Origin: Paraflavitalea soli
GTDB lineage: Bacteria; Bacteroidota; Bacteroidia; Chitinophagales; Chitinophagaceae
DNA: 64,000 nt
NCBI RefSeq assembly: GCF_003555545.1
Contig: NZ_CP032157.1
Location: forward strand, 1,864,546 to 1,928,545
Direction of reading: 5' to 3'
Made by a program: the position numbers and the translations under genes
Notes under the pieces: generated by a model
Told to the model about the DNA's origin: nothing
Databases searched by the model: none
What the model saw: only the letters and a program-made list of their open reading frames with translations
Shown: positions 28,950 through 37,677 of the stretch, piece by piece
Position numbering within the stretch: the first letter of the stretch is position 1
Layout of the letters: every line of letters starts with the position of its first letter

Positions 28950-30797
28950 ATGGCAAAAATTATCCTCATTCCCCTGCTATTGCTGTGTACTTTTACCTTC
29001 GCTCAACCATCAGGTTATGTCCCCGGCACCCAGGTCTGCTGGACGATCAATGGCATACAACATGGTTATTTTAAAGCCGCCGGCAATGGCGAACGCCATA
29101 TCCTGCTTTCTTTCACCGGCTGGGGTGAAACAAACTGCTCCAATTACCAGACCAATGCGCCCCAAAACCTCCTCAGGGATAACGGCATTAACTGGGATGG
29201 CCGCACCGTGCGCGCACCTGGCGACACCATCGTGTGGGAGATACTCACTGTACCCCAACATAATGACAACTATATGGAGCCCTACGCAAGAGCCATTGAT
29301 ACTTTCTTTGCGAAGATTGCCCCCATCGACACCAGCAACCACGCCCGCTTCCATGTATCAGGTCTTAGCCACGGCGTAGGACGATTCTGGAATTATTTGT
29401 CCAACGCCCAAAGCCACAATAGTCCCTACCGCCACATCTTCTCTACCACCATCAGCTTATCAGGCCAGCAACAGGATTCCGCCATGCTCGCCAACACCTC
29501 GCGCAACAAACGCAACTGGGTATGGGTGGGAGTGGACGATAATGGCCAAACCCATCCCAATCTTTCCTTATACAATTACAATAATATGGCCCAGCCCAAA
29601 CGTTGGACACTTCAGCAAAGTACACCTACTTCCACCGCTGGCCACAACAGCACCACCTGGGATAGCTGCCATTCCCTCAAAGGGGTCGATACCACCACCA
29701 ACACCTGGCTCTGGATGGTAGCCAAACCCGATACCGCTACACCACCACCATTATGCCCCGGTTCCGGGGGACCCGCCAATTATGTGCCCGGCACCCAGGT
29801 CAGCTGGACATTCAACGGCCGCCAGCACGGCTACTTTCGTGCACCAGGCTGCGGCGAACGCCATATCCTCGTAGCCTTCACCGGCGATGCCATTATCGAT
29901 ACCACCAATTATCAGATATATGCACCCCAGAAACTATTTGAAGATGCCGGTATCAACTGGAATGGCCGCACCGTACGCGGCGCTGGCGATACCATTGTAT
30001 GGGAAGTACTCACCATTCCCAACAATGCCAATTACTGGCTGGAAGCCTACACCAATGATATTGGCTATTTTCTGGAGCATATCGAAACCATCGACACCAG
30101 CAACCACAATCGTTTCCATATAGCCGGCGTTAGCCATGGAGTGGGAAGAATGTGGGGGTACCTCACCAACGACCAGAACAATACCAGCCCATACCGCAAC
30201 ATCTTCTCAACCACCATTGGTGTGTCCACCACCTGGTCCAATATTTACAGCAAGATCAGCGCATACAGTGTGGGCAAACGCCATTGGGTATGGCATGGCG
30301 CCAGCGATGCCAATAGCAGCACACCTCCATCAGCTTCTACCGACCATTACAATGCCCTCAATGGCGATAAGCGCATCACCCTCCAAACAGGTGGCGGACA
30401 CAATGCCATTACCTGGGATAGCTGCTTTTCCCTGCTGGGCAGCGACAGCAGCAACAACCGGTGGTTATGGATGGTCACGCCGCCTGCTAGTGGGCTGCGC
30501 AGCTTTACCACCAATCCTGCGCCCGGTAAAGCCACTGAAAATGCAGCAGCTGGCAACGGCGAACTGAAAGCCTGGCCCAACCCTGCTACCACCAGCGCCC
30601 GCCTCAGTTGGAACGGCAAAGCGGGCGTCGCTTACCGCATCACCGTATCTGATGCCGCAGGCAGGATAAGAAAAACCCTCGCCGGTGTACAGGGCAATAC
30701 CCACACGCTCGACCTGTCCACTGTCACCAAAGGATGGCTGTTTGTACGTGTAGAAGGAGGAGGAGAGCAGTTTAGGCTCAAACTGATGAAAGAGTAA
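28950..30797 (+). CDS. T9SS-exported protein with two tandem esterase-like domains
   Basis: Signal peptide 1-19. Two copies of a roughly 240-aa domain follow, at about 23-260 and 278-512, sharing YVPGTQV, GERHIL, INWDGRTVR and IDTSNHARFH in order. Each has a nucleophile-elbow motif G-x-S-H-G (Ser140 in VSGLSHGVGR, Ser395 in IAGVSHGVGR) and a late GHNxxTWD (His232 and His484). This is the Ser and His of an alpha/beta-hydrolase triad. A T9SS type A sorting domain (WPNPATTSARLSW, VSDAAGRI, GWLFVRVEG) covers about 545-615. It is a surface or secreted protein, probably an esterase or depolymerase; the substrate is unknown. Confidence 0.8.
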   Translation: MAKIILIPLLLLCTFTFAQPSGYVPGTQVCWTINGIQHGYFKAAGNGERHILLSFTGWGETNCSNYQTNAPQNLLRDNGINWDGRTVRAPGDTIVWEILTVPQHNDNYMEPYARAIDTFFAKIAPIDTSNHARFHVSGLSHGVGRFWNYLSNAQSHNSPYRHIFSTTISLSGQQQDSAMLANTSRNKRNWVWVGVDDNGQTHPNLSLYNYNNMAQPKRWTLQQSTPTSTAGHNSTTWDSCHSLKGVDTTTNTWLWMVAKPDTATPPPLCPGSGGPANYVPGTQVSWTFNGRQHGYFRAPGCGERHILVAFTGDAIIDTTNYQIYAPQKLFEDAGINWNGRTVRGAGDTIVWEVLTIPNNANYWLEAYTNDIGYFLEHIETIDTSNHNRFHIAGVSHGVGRMWGYLTNDQNNTSPYRNIFSTTIGVSTTWSNIYSKISAYSVGKRHWVWHGASDANSSTPPSASTDHYNALNGDKRITLQTGGGHNAITWDSCFSLLGSDSSNNRWLWMVTPPASGLRSFTTNPAPGKATENAAAGNGELKAWPNPATTSARLSWNGKAGVAYRITVSDAAGRIRKTLAGVQGNTHTLDLSTVTKGWLFVRVEGGGEQFRLKLMKE

Positions 30798-30818
30798 TAC
30801 TTGCGTACCAATAAATAC

Positions 30819-30868
30819 GGGCCGGCAAATCGGCATCCATCAGGAAGTCATTTGCTGGCCCTGTTTAA
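30819..30868 (+). terminator. Hairpin terminator
   Basis: GGGCCGGCAAAT pairs with ATTTGCTGGCCC (one G-T pair) across a 19-base loop, followed by TGTTTAATTT. It is 20 bp behind the stop of the esterase-like gene. Confidence 0.7.
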
Positions 30869-30953
30869 TTTAAATATCTCTGTAAAGGGATGGTAGTCTA
30901 ACTGAAAAAGAGTAAGCCAACACCTGACTATAAATACTAACTCTTTAAAAATA

Positions 30954-31538
30954 TCACCGCAACTGCTTCCTGATCCGGCTCAGCGATTGCTGCGTTATGC
31001 CCAGGTAAGAAGCAATATCACTCAGTGATACCCGTAAGGCGATCTCCGGTTGCCGCAACAGGAACTTCTTATACCGGGCAGTGGCATCTTCTCCCATCAG
31101 TGCATGCCGCAGTTGGATCTTATCCAGCAACCCCTGCTGCGTAATGTCCCCGATAAGCCCCTTAAAATAGGGAATGATCCCATACAGCGCATGAAGTTGC
31201 TCCCTGGTAAACACGATCAGCTGCGTATCACAAGCCGCAATGATGTTCTCCTGCGACGGCCGGTTATGCGTAAGGCTGTCCAGGATCGTACAAAACTGGT
31301 TATTCTTCAGAAAGAATTGCGTCACTGCCTTCCCGCTGTCATTGATCGTCACGATCTTTAAAATGCCATCACAAACAAAGTACAGCTCCCGCGCTGTCTT
31401 GCCTTCCGCCAACAACACTTCTCCTTCTTTCACTGAAGCAAAACGGATATGCCCACGGATAATACCCCGGTCACCCAAAGGAATATCTTTGAATAATTGC
31501 AGGTAACTGATCAACTGGTCAAATGCTTTTGATTCCAT
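30954..31538 (-). CDS. Crp/Fnr family transcriptional regulator
   Basis: A 194-aa protein (start at 31538; an ATG two codons earlier at 31544 also exists). It has a cyclic-nucleotide-binding-like barrel: IRFASVKEGEVLLAEGKTARELYFVCDGILKIV is the classical core. A long C-helix and a short winged-helix end (SLSDIASYLGITQQSLSRIRKQ) bind DNA. It lacks the full Arg-Ser phosphate cassette of Crp, as is common in Bacteroidota members. It starts 39 bp after the SDR gene on the same strand, so it may control or be co-expressed with it. Confidence 0.88.
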   Translation of the reverse strand: MESKAFDQLISYLQLFKDIPLGDRGIIRGHIRFASVKEGEVLLAEGKTARELYFVCDGILKIVTINDSGKAVTQFFLKNNQFCTILDSLTHNRPSQENIIAACDTQLIVFTREQLHALYGIIPYFKGLIGDITQQGLLDKIQLRHALMGEDATARYKKFLLRQPEIALRVSLSDIASYLGITQQSLSRIRKQLR

Positions 31539-31577
31539 AACCATCCCAAGTTAGTCTATTCAGCGCGATCGGCTCCC

Positions 31578-32318
31578 TTACACCAACACTGTTCCTCCAT
31601 CCACTACCAGCGACTGCCCCGTACAAAACGCCTGCTGCATCAGGTACACAAAAGCCTTTGCAATATCGGCCGCTTCCCCCACACGCTTCACCGGCAGCCT
31701 ATTGCCTACCGAAGTATACAATTGATCCCGGTCTTCTGCAGACAAACTATCCCACAAGTTCGTTCTCACTACCCCCGGCGATACAAGGTTCACCCGTATC
31801 GGCGCCAATTCTACCGCCATAGCCCGCATAAAACCCTCCATGGCCCCGCAAATGCTCGCCCCCAGCGACCAGCCCGCACCCGGGCGCAAACTGGCAATAC
31901 CACCTGTCAGACATATCGAACCACCCGCATTGATCAGCGGCGCTGCATATTTCACTGCCGCAAAAGCCCCCCAGTAACGCAAGGTGAAATAGTCCCGCGC
32001 TTGTGGGATATTCGTAGCAGCCAGCATGGCCAGGCTGATATTTTCCCCCGCCGTATACACCAGGTGATCAAACTGCCCTGTCCTGCTAAAAAATTGGCGG
32101 ATCATCACCTCGTCAGCAAGATTGACCACATGCCCCTCACTGCCAGCAGGCAATTCCTGCAAAGCCTTGTTCACCCGCTGCTGATTACTGGAGGCCACTA
32201 CTACACGTGCCCCTTGTTCAGCAGCCGCAATGGCCGTAGCCAATCCCAATCCCGAAGTACCGCCCAGGATCACCACCCGGGCATCCTGCAATCCATGTTT
32301 GTTCTGTTGCTTGTCCAT
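31578..32318 (-). CDS. SDR-family oxidoreductase-like protein lacking the YxxxK pair
   Basis: The 246-aa protein has the Rossmann motif GGTSGLG (19-25), the NAG-like YTAGEN (88-93) and the PGVVRTNLW loop after the active site. The place of the catalytic Tyr-x-x-x-Lys, however, reads GWSLGASICGAMEGF (about 149-163), with no Tyr or Lys at the expected spacing; Ser143 is the only candidate of the triad. It may bind NAD(P) without the usual proton relay or use other residues. The gene leads a two-gene unit with the Crp-like regulator. Confidence 0.82.
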   Translation of the reverse strand: MDKQQNKHGLQDARVVILGGTSGLGLATAIAAAEQGARVVVASSNQQRVNKALQELPAGSEGHVVNLADEVMIRQFFSRTGQFDHLVYTAGENISLAMLAATNIPQARDYFTLRYWGAFAAVKYAAPLINAGGSICLTGGIASLRPGAGWSLGASICGAMEGFMRAMAVELAPIRVNLVSPGVVRTNLWDSLSAEDRDQLYTSVGNRLPVKRVGEAADIAKAFVYLMQQAFCTGQSLVVDGGTVLV

Positions 32319-32500
32319 TTGCTAAATATTAGAACACAAAGGTCTCCCAGGTTTATCGGTCCTTATTTACCATTTGGTAAAAAGCGAATGGAGCCCGCAA
32401 CCTCCACACACTTTAATCCCATTCTAATATCGCTCTAATCCGCCCCTTAGAGTGATCACTGTACTTGCTGCGCGGCCATAGGCACGGCAATTGCTGTTGA

Positions 32501-32563
32501 TCGGCTACAGCTAACAGCCACAGGCTAAAACCTAACCGCTAATAGCTAATTGCTAATACCTTA
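32501..32563. repeat. GCTAATAGCTAATT word repeat
   Basis: A run of degenerate words (GCTAACAGC, GCTAAAACCTAACC, GCTAATAGCTAATTGCTAAT) ends 6 bp before the ClC start. The same family occurs at 40711-40822. Confidence 0.6.
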
Positions 32564-32569
32564 TTTATA

Positions 32570-33973
32570 ATGTCCGTCCTCCATAAATTACGCCACTACG
32601 TCAAAAAGTATTTTGACCGCATCAGCAATGAACGGCTCAAGACAAACCTCCTGCAGGCATTGCCCTTCTGGTTCGCTGCCCTCATAGCAGGCCTGGTGGC
32701 CGTATTTTATGCTAAACTCTTTTCCTGGGCAGAAGACATCACCCATTACATACTCCTCCACGGCAAGGTCTTCCTTTTCATCATTACCCCTGCCTGCTTT
32801 CTGATCGCCTGGTGGCTCGTACACCGCTTTGCTCCCTTTGCCGCAGGAAGCGGTATACCCCAGGTCATGGCCTCTATAGAACTCGCTACCCCAAAACACC
32901 ATGATAAGGTCGATAAACTACTTAGCCTGAAGATCATTTGTATTAAAATATTGTCTAGCCTCCTGATGGTCGCGGGTGGTGGCATTGTCGGAAGGGAAGG
33001 CCCCACCATACAGATCTCAGCCTCTATTTTTCGCACCATCAACCGTTGGCTCCCCGCCTGGTGGCCGAAGATTTCCAAGCGTAATATGATCATGACCGGC
33101 GCCGCAGCCGGACTGGCCGCCGCCTTTAATACACCACTGGGAGGTATCGTATTTGCCGTTGAAGAACTCACCAAAACACATATCAGCTACTTCAAGACCG
33201 CCCTCTTTTCCGCCATCATTATCGCTGGCCTCACTGCTCAGGCATTGTTAGGTCCTTATCTATACCTCGGTTTCCCCGACGTGGACAGCCAAACATATAC
33301 CATCCTTTTTTGGGTCATCCTGGTCGCTATCATTACCGGCTTACTCGGCAGCATCATGTCTAAGATAATCGTCGCCATCATCCGGTGGAAATCCACCTTT
33401 ACACGCCAACGCCAAACCATCCTGTATTTACTCGCCTGCGGTCTCCTGGTGGCCACAGCAGGCTATTTCATGCATGCCAGCGCCATAGGCTCCGGCAAAG
33501 AGATCATGACCCAAACCCTGTTCACCGGCGACAAACAAGTCCCCTGGTACCTGCCACTCATGCGCATCGAAGGGTTGATCGCCTCCTTTACCAGTGGGGC
33601 CGCAGGCGGCGTTTTTGCACCCTCCCTTAGCGCTGGCGCCAGCATTGGCTCCATGGTTTCCGGATGGCATACCTTCTCTCCACAGGATACCAATATCCTC
33701 ATCCTTGCCGGCATGGCCGGATTCCTCACCGGCGTTACCCGTACCCCCTTTACCTCCGCAATCCTGGTGCTCGAAATGACCAACCGCCACAGCATTATCT
33801 TTCACCTCATGCTGGCTGGTATGATAGCCAGTCTCGCGGCCCTCATCATCGACAGGCATTCCTTTTACGATCACCTCAAAATTAATTACCTGAAAAAAGT
33901 GCTCCACGAAGAAGCCCCGGCAAACTCCTCATCCACAGACCCACACAAACCGCGGGAGCAGGAAGCCTCCTGA
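32570..33973 (+). CDS. ClC-family chloride channel/antiporter
   Basis: The 467-aa integral membrane protein shows all three ClC selectivity motifs: GSGIP at 93-97, GREGP at 141-145 with the gating Glu143, and GGVFAPSLSAGASIG at about 345-360. Ten or more hydrophobic helices are visible. It has no C-terminal CBS domains. The gating Glu is kept in both channels and H+/Cl- antiporters; a second proton glutamate is not obvious, so the type cannot be settled. It moves chloride or another halide across the inner membrane. Confidence 0.92.
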   Translation: MSVLHKLRHYVKKYFDRISNERLKTNLLQALPFWFAALIAGLVAVFYAKLFSWAEDITHYILLHGKVFLFIITPACFLIAWWLVHRFAPFAAGSGIPQVMASIELATPKHHDKVDKLLSLKIICIKILSSLLMVAGGGIVGREGPTIQISASIFRTINRWLPAWWPKISKRNMIMTGAAAGLAAAFNTPLGGIVFAVEELTKTHISYFKTALFSAIIIAGLTAQALLGPYLYLGFPDVDSQTYTILFWVILVAIITGLLGSIMSKIIVAIIRWKSTFTRQRQTILYLLACGLLVATAGYFMHASAIGSGKEIMTQTLFTGDKQVPWYLPLMRIEGLIASFTSGAAGGVFAPSLSAGASIGSMVSGWHTFSPQDTNILILAGMAGFLTGVTRTPFTSAILVLEMTNRHSIIFHLMLAGMIASLAALIIDRHSFYDHLKINYLKKVLHEEAPANSSSTDPHKPREQEAS

Positions 33974-34089
33974 CAACCGCGCACGCGCCTTACCCTCCAT
34001 GACTTTTCCCGTTAAAAGACCCTTTTTCACCCCTCAGGCTTCCGGTAGCTTTGGGATGCATTAGCAATAACCTCATTTAAAACAGCCTT

Positions 34090-34938
34090 ATGTTTGCCAA
34101 TACCGGAACCATTTCATTCATACTCTACAGTGTTTTTATCGGTATCACCGTCATAGCCCTTTTCGTGGCCTTTTATATCATACTCAAAGGAAAGGTCGAT
34201 GCAGCCAAGCTCGATAAAATGATAGAGCTCTTTAAATATGCTATTGTATCCGTAGCTATTGCCACCGTCACGCTCGTGGTATCCGACATGTTCAAAGAAA
34301 GAGAACAGGACGTAAAAGAGTTGGAATACTTCGACCGTTATGTCGATGATGTAGAGAAAGTAGATGGCATTGAACAACGCTTCCAATTATCCAAATACCT
34401 GTCCATCGTAGCACCCAGCGGAGAGATGAAAAAGTCATGGAGCAATTACCATGATACCATTAAGATCGAATATGCAGAATACCTTCGGGATAAAAGAGAA
34501 AAAGCCAAACTCGATACCATTAGCCACCCCACAATTGAACAGGAACAACGGAAAGAACAGTTACAGGAAAAAATAAATATAAAGCAAGGTCCACTTGTCT
34601 CAACAGGCGCCTCCGCTTCCCTCACCCCAAGGGTCTACCTTCAGATACCGGAGGAATCACAGCGTCCCCTGGCCGCTACCGTCCAGTCTGTATTGCGCAA
34701 TGAAAATTTTGTTGCACCCGGTATTGAAAATGTGGGCAAAAACCCGCGCACCCTTATTCCCGCCGCTACCGAAGTCCGGTATTATCGCGAAGAAGAGCTC
34801 GATCAGGCCCTTCGCCTCATTACCCTGTTAAAGAGCATGAACCTTGGTCTGAAGATCAACGATACCCCACAAAAAGTGCCCGGCACAGGCAGGGGCACCC
34901 GGCCCGGCCACTACGAAATATGGTTTTCCAGGTCCTGA
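34090..34938 (+). CDS. Membrane-anchored coiled-coil protein, unknown
   Basis: A 282-aa protein with two N-terminal membrane helices (about 8-30 and 48-68). A charged helical region follows (68-175), with EKAKLDTISHPTIEQEQRKE likely coiled. The C-terminal 90 residues (PRVYLQIPEESQRPLAATV, ATEVRYYREEELDQALRLI) resemble small alpha/beta domains such as LytR_C. No enzyme motif is present. It is followed by about 480 bp without a gene that I trust. Confidence 0.72.
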   Translation: MFANTGTISFILYSVFIGITVIALFVAFYIILKGKVDAAKLDKMIELFKYAIVSVAIATVTLVVSDMFKEREQDVKELEYFDRYVDDVEKVDGIEQRFQLSKYLSIVAPSGEMKKSWSNYHDTIKIEYAEYLRDKREKAKLDTISHPTIEQEQRKEQLQEKINIKQGPLVSTGASASLTPRVYLQIPEESQRPLAATVQSVLRNENFVAPGIENVGKNPRTLIPAATEVRYYREEELDQALRLITLLKSMNLGLKINDTPQKVPGTGRGTRPGHYEIWFSRS

Positions 34939-35055
34939 GCATCATGGTACGTGTCACTTCGCACCAGTTCTCCTTCATCCATTAAATCCAAAAAATCTTG
35001 GTTCATCGTAGATTTCCTATTGACATTGTAGAGGGAGAGCAGTAGTTTTAGTGTA

Positions 35056-35182
35056 GTTAATCAAATGATAGCGTTTCAAACAATCCAATTCCGGTAAGAC
35101 CACCCAATACCTAAGTAAAACCAGCCAACAAAAGGCGATCCGTACCCTATAAGACCAACAAGAACCTTATCATTTGATCAAC
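35056..35182. repeat. Inverted-repeat-bounded 127-bp segment
   Basis: GTTAATCAAATGATA (35056-35070) is mirrored by TATCATTTGATCAAC (35168-35182), 14 of 15 positions, around about 97 bases with no open frame. It could be a remnant of a small non-autonomous element or an arm pair of a structured RNA. Confidence 0.5.
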
Positions 35183-35256
35183 AGTTTAAGATCCATTATC
35201 CAGTCCAATGTCTCTGAAAACCAGGTTAAGTGATTCTGATCCCGTCCAAAATGATT

Positions 35257-35282
35257 GAGCCCCTCCCGGAGGGGCTTTTTTT
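35257..35282 (+). terminator. Strong intrinsic terminator
   Basis: AGCCCCTCC and GGAGGGGCT form a 9-bp stem with almost no loop, followed by seven T. No good gene ends just before it, so it may end a non-coding transcript or the 34090-34938 message. Confidence 0.85.
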
Positions 35283-35422
35283 ATGGATATTGCGGTCCAA
35301 CCCTTCTTCCTCCTTAGTGACTTACATGCAGCAAACGTTGCTGTGTGGTAAAGTTTGGAAGAAGGTAGAAGTAGAAGCTTCGTATCCCGGTCGTGCAGCC
35401 GCATTACAGGAAAGGCGACGTG

Positions 35423-35587
35423 ATGAAAGCAACCATCATAGACAGCGAAGTACCCAACACCTGTAAAGAGCGATTGATCAAAAAACTGCTCACTATAAAA
35501 GGTTGGCAACCTGCACAAAACAAAGGGAAACCGGTATGTAGTATTTACCGCTGGTATATTGCCTGTATGCGCTGGGTAGTGGAATAA
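35423..35587 (+). CDS. Possible small basic protein (54 aa)
   Basis: A short frame beginning MKATIIDSEVPNT has a purine-rich AGGAAAGG about ten bases upstream and ends before the convergent DUF4241 gene. It is basic, with two Cys and an aromatic C-terminus (YRWYIACMRWVVE). No family is recognised and it may be spurious. Confidence 0.35.
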   Translation: MKATIIDSEVPNTCKERLIKKLLTIKGWQPAQNKGKPVCSIYRWYIACMRWVVE

Positions 35588-35635
35588 TGCACCTGTCTGA
35601 AGGATATCACTGGGTCATAAGGTTCATTACCTCCA

Positions 35636-36421
35636 TTAAAGCCTCCACCAGGCAACCAGTCCAAAGTCAGTCAATAGCTGACATGCACGTCCACCCTTAT
35701 CAAAACCAATATAAGTGGCATAACACCCATCTCCATAGCCCGTGGTAAAAGTAGCCAGGTTATGCCCTTCAAACTCGTGCATATAACCCCGGCGAATCAA
35801 TTTTTCGTCTTCAATAAAAACCGCCTCCCAGTCAGATGCCTTCTTTTGATTGAAATAGTAATTGGCGACTGAGTCTATGAACAGGCCAATGCCCGCATCT
35901 ACGCCATAGCAATAAATACTGGTATCCTTGATCGAAATGGGCCTTTGTCCTTTCTTTAAAGCATACTCCCAACGCACAATGGGGTTTTCAGAAAAAACGA
36001 TCCTGCTGAAAGCAACCCTTTCATCATCTTTGGTTTTAGCCAGCGCCAGATGAACGGGAAAACGACCAATGGGAAACAGCTCCGTAAAGGGCGAGGCATC
36101 ATGCATCACAATAGGGTCCCCCGCAATGATCTTTCCACTTTCAATTTTAATACTACCAACATCGTATTTGTAAAAAGTGTAGGCCATTTCTCCTTGCAAT
36201 ACCTTGGTGCCCGCTATAAACGCCGCCTCAAAAACGGGCGGGAGCGTGGTTCCCTGAAAAGAAGTGGTGACCACAGGCTTGGAGGTGTCAGCTTCCTCCA
36301 GTACAGCCTCCGCCACCCCAAGTCGTGGTTGATCATAACTCATACAGGAAGCCAAAAACACCAGTAGAAAAATAGCAGAGACTGTTAATGTCCTATATTC
36401 AATCCTGTTGCACCCATACAT
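35636..36421 (-). CDS. DUF4241-like lipoprotein
   Basis: Starting at 36421 the protein has a signal with lipobox (LASC, Cys26). It then runs through the DUF4241 layout: SGKIIAGDPIVM, FPIGRFPVHLALAK, ERVAFSRIVF and VDAGIGLFIDSV in order, then GDGCYATYIGFDKGG and a final WW. DUF4241 proteins are of unknown role and often found near toxin or immunity loci. The start lies 23 bp inside the end of the upstream gene, so the two are translationally coupled. An in-frame ATG further up (36478) would spoil the signal peptide. Confidence 0.75.
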   Translation of the reverse strand: MYGCNRIEYRTLTVSAIFLLVFLASCMSYDQPRLGVAEAVLEEADTSKPVVTTSFQGTTLPPVFEAAFIAGTKVLQGEMAYTFYKYDVGSIKIESGKIIAGDPIVMHDASPFTELFPIGRFPVHLALAKTKDDERVAFSRIVFSENPIVRWEYALKKGQRPISIKDTSIYCYGVDAGIGLFIDSVANYYFNQKKASDWEAVFIEDEKLIRRGYMHEFEGHNLATFTTGYGDGCYATYIGFDKGGRACQLLTDFGLVAWWRL

Positions 36422-37553
36422 ATTTACCTTGTTTAAAGTATAAGATACCTCCACCGCCGCCTTCCTCTTCATGCACAAAAATACCGTCTTGCTCTAGTCT
36501 GATCTTTTTGTTGTCTGGCACCTGCTGCTCACCAACTATCTCCCCATCAACAACATTGTTGAAGATCACCTCCCCTTTCTTAATCACCGCCAACTGGCCC
36601 ACCCATTGAAGGTCTTCAAATAGGCCGCCCACATCCTCCCCATTTTTCAGCACGAAAGATGGCCCGCCGCCATGTTTTATGTATAATGCAACAGCACCCG
36701 TTACACCATGTTTTACCAAGATAACCGTATCCAATTGTACGTCAGCATTAAAATGTCCCGTCACCATATAGGGCTGGTGCGTGGAAGATATTTTATAGAC
36801 AGTATCGATGCCATAGACCGTTGCAGCAACAGCAGGATAATCATAATACCGCGCAAATATTTTTCCACCTCGTTTATCAGCTAGGAAGACTACATTTTCG
36901 ACACCTTCTCCCACAGGCTGAACCAGTAAACACTCCTTGTTAAGTTCAAACAACACAGCAGTACTTGTCTTTCGAAATATATCCAGGTCATTGTAGCGGT
37001 TCACTTCCAACAACAAGGGTTGCCCGGGTTCGTCGAAGGAAACAGTATCCCCCGACTGAAAATAATGTAGGCGTTTACCCTGACCGATATAGCCTGCCAC
37101 TTCTTCCCTGGTAGGATATCCCCCTTTATAAACATCATTTTGAGGCCCCAGTAGCCTCGTCCAGAATCGTACTGCCCAATTGTTCGGCGTTTGTTTAAAG
37201 GGTTCTGTTTCCATCACTACACAACCCGAGGTGCTGTACCAGACACGCAGATCAGGATCAAGATTGTAAAATTCTTCATCAGGCAGCCCAAATGTTTCGA
37301 TGGTAGCCTTCCCCTGAAAATACGCACTACTACCCGCCACAAAGCTCAACAGGGGTACAATCACCCAGGCAGAGACAAGCAACAGCCACCATTTTAGCTT
37401 CGTTCGTTTAATGAATAGATAAAGCAATGCGCCACACCAAATGGCCAGCCCTATCAGCACCGGGAAATAAACGATAAACGCCAGCCACGATACAGCAACT
37501 GCTGTCCCAAAGACTGTCCAGATTAGCGCAGTAGGTTTTGAAGAATTTATCAT
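36399..37553 (-). CDS. Unknown 384-aa membrane-anchored protein
   Basis: Two or three membrane helices at the N-terminus (about 9-33, 36-50, 56-75) place it in the inner membrane. The other 300 residues look beta-rich and extracytoplasmic (LRVWYSTSGCVVMETEP, RYNDLDIFRKTSTAVLFEL, KIFARYYDYPAVAATVYG). I do not recognise it. The C-terminus is Gly-rich (EEEGGGGGILYF). It overlaps the DUF4241-like gene by 23 bp and is probably its partner. Confidence 0.75.
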   Translation of the reverse strand: MINSSKPTALIWTVFGTAVAVSWLAFIVYFPVLIGLAIWCGALLYLFIKRTKLKWWLLLVSAWVIVPLLSFVAGSSAYFQGKATIETFGLPDEEFYNLDPDLRVWYSTSGCVVMETEPFKQTPNNWAVRFWTRLLGPQNDVYKGGYPTREEVAGYIGQGKRLHYFQSGDTVSFDEPGQPLLLEVNRYNDLDIFRKTSTAVLFELNKECLLVQPVGEGVENVVFLADKRGGKIFARYYDYPAVAATVYGIDTVYKISSTHQPYMVTGHFNADVQLDTVILVKHGVTGAVALYIKHGGGPSFVLKNGEDVGGLFEDLQWVGQLAVIKKGEVIFNNVVDGEIVGEQQVPDNKKIRLEQDGIFVHEEEGGGGGILYFKQGKYVWVQQD

Positions 37554-37677
37554 GTCGGAGGGGAGGGGTAGGTGTGTTATATTTGCTCAGACACCAATAT
37601 ACATAAGTTTCAATAATTAATACCACCAGGTCGGCCCAACCGGTGCCCTGCAATCCACAAGCAAGCCTGCACTCTCT

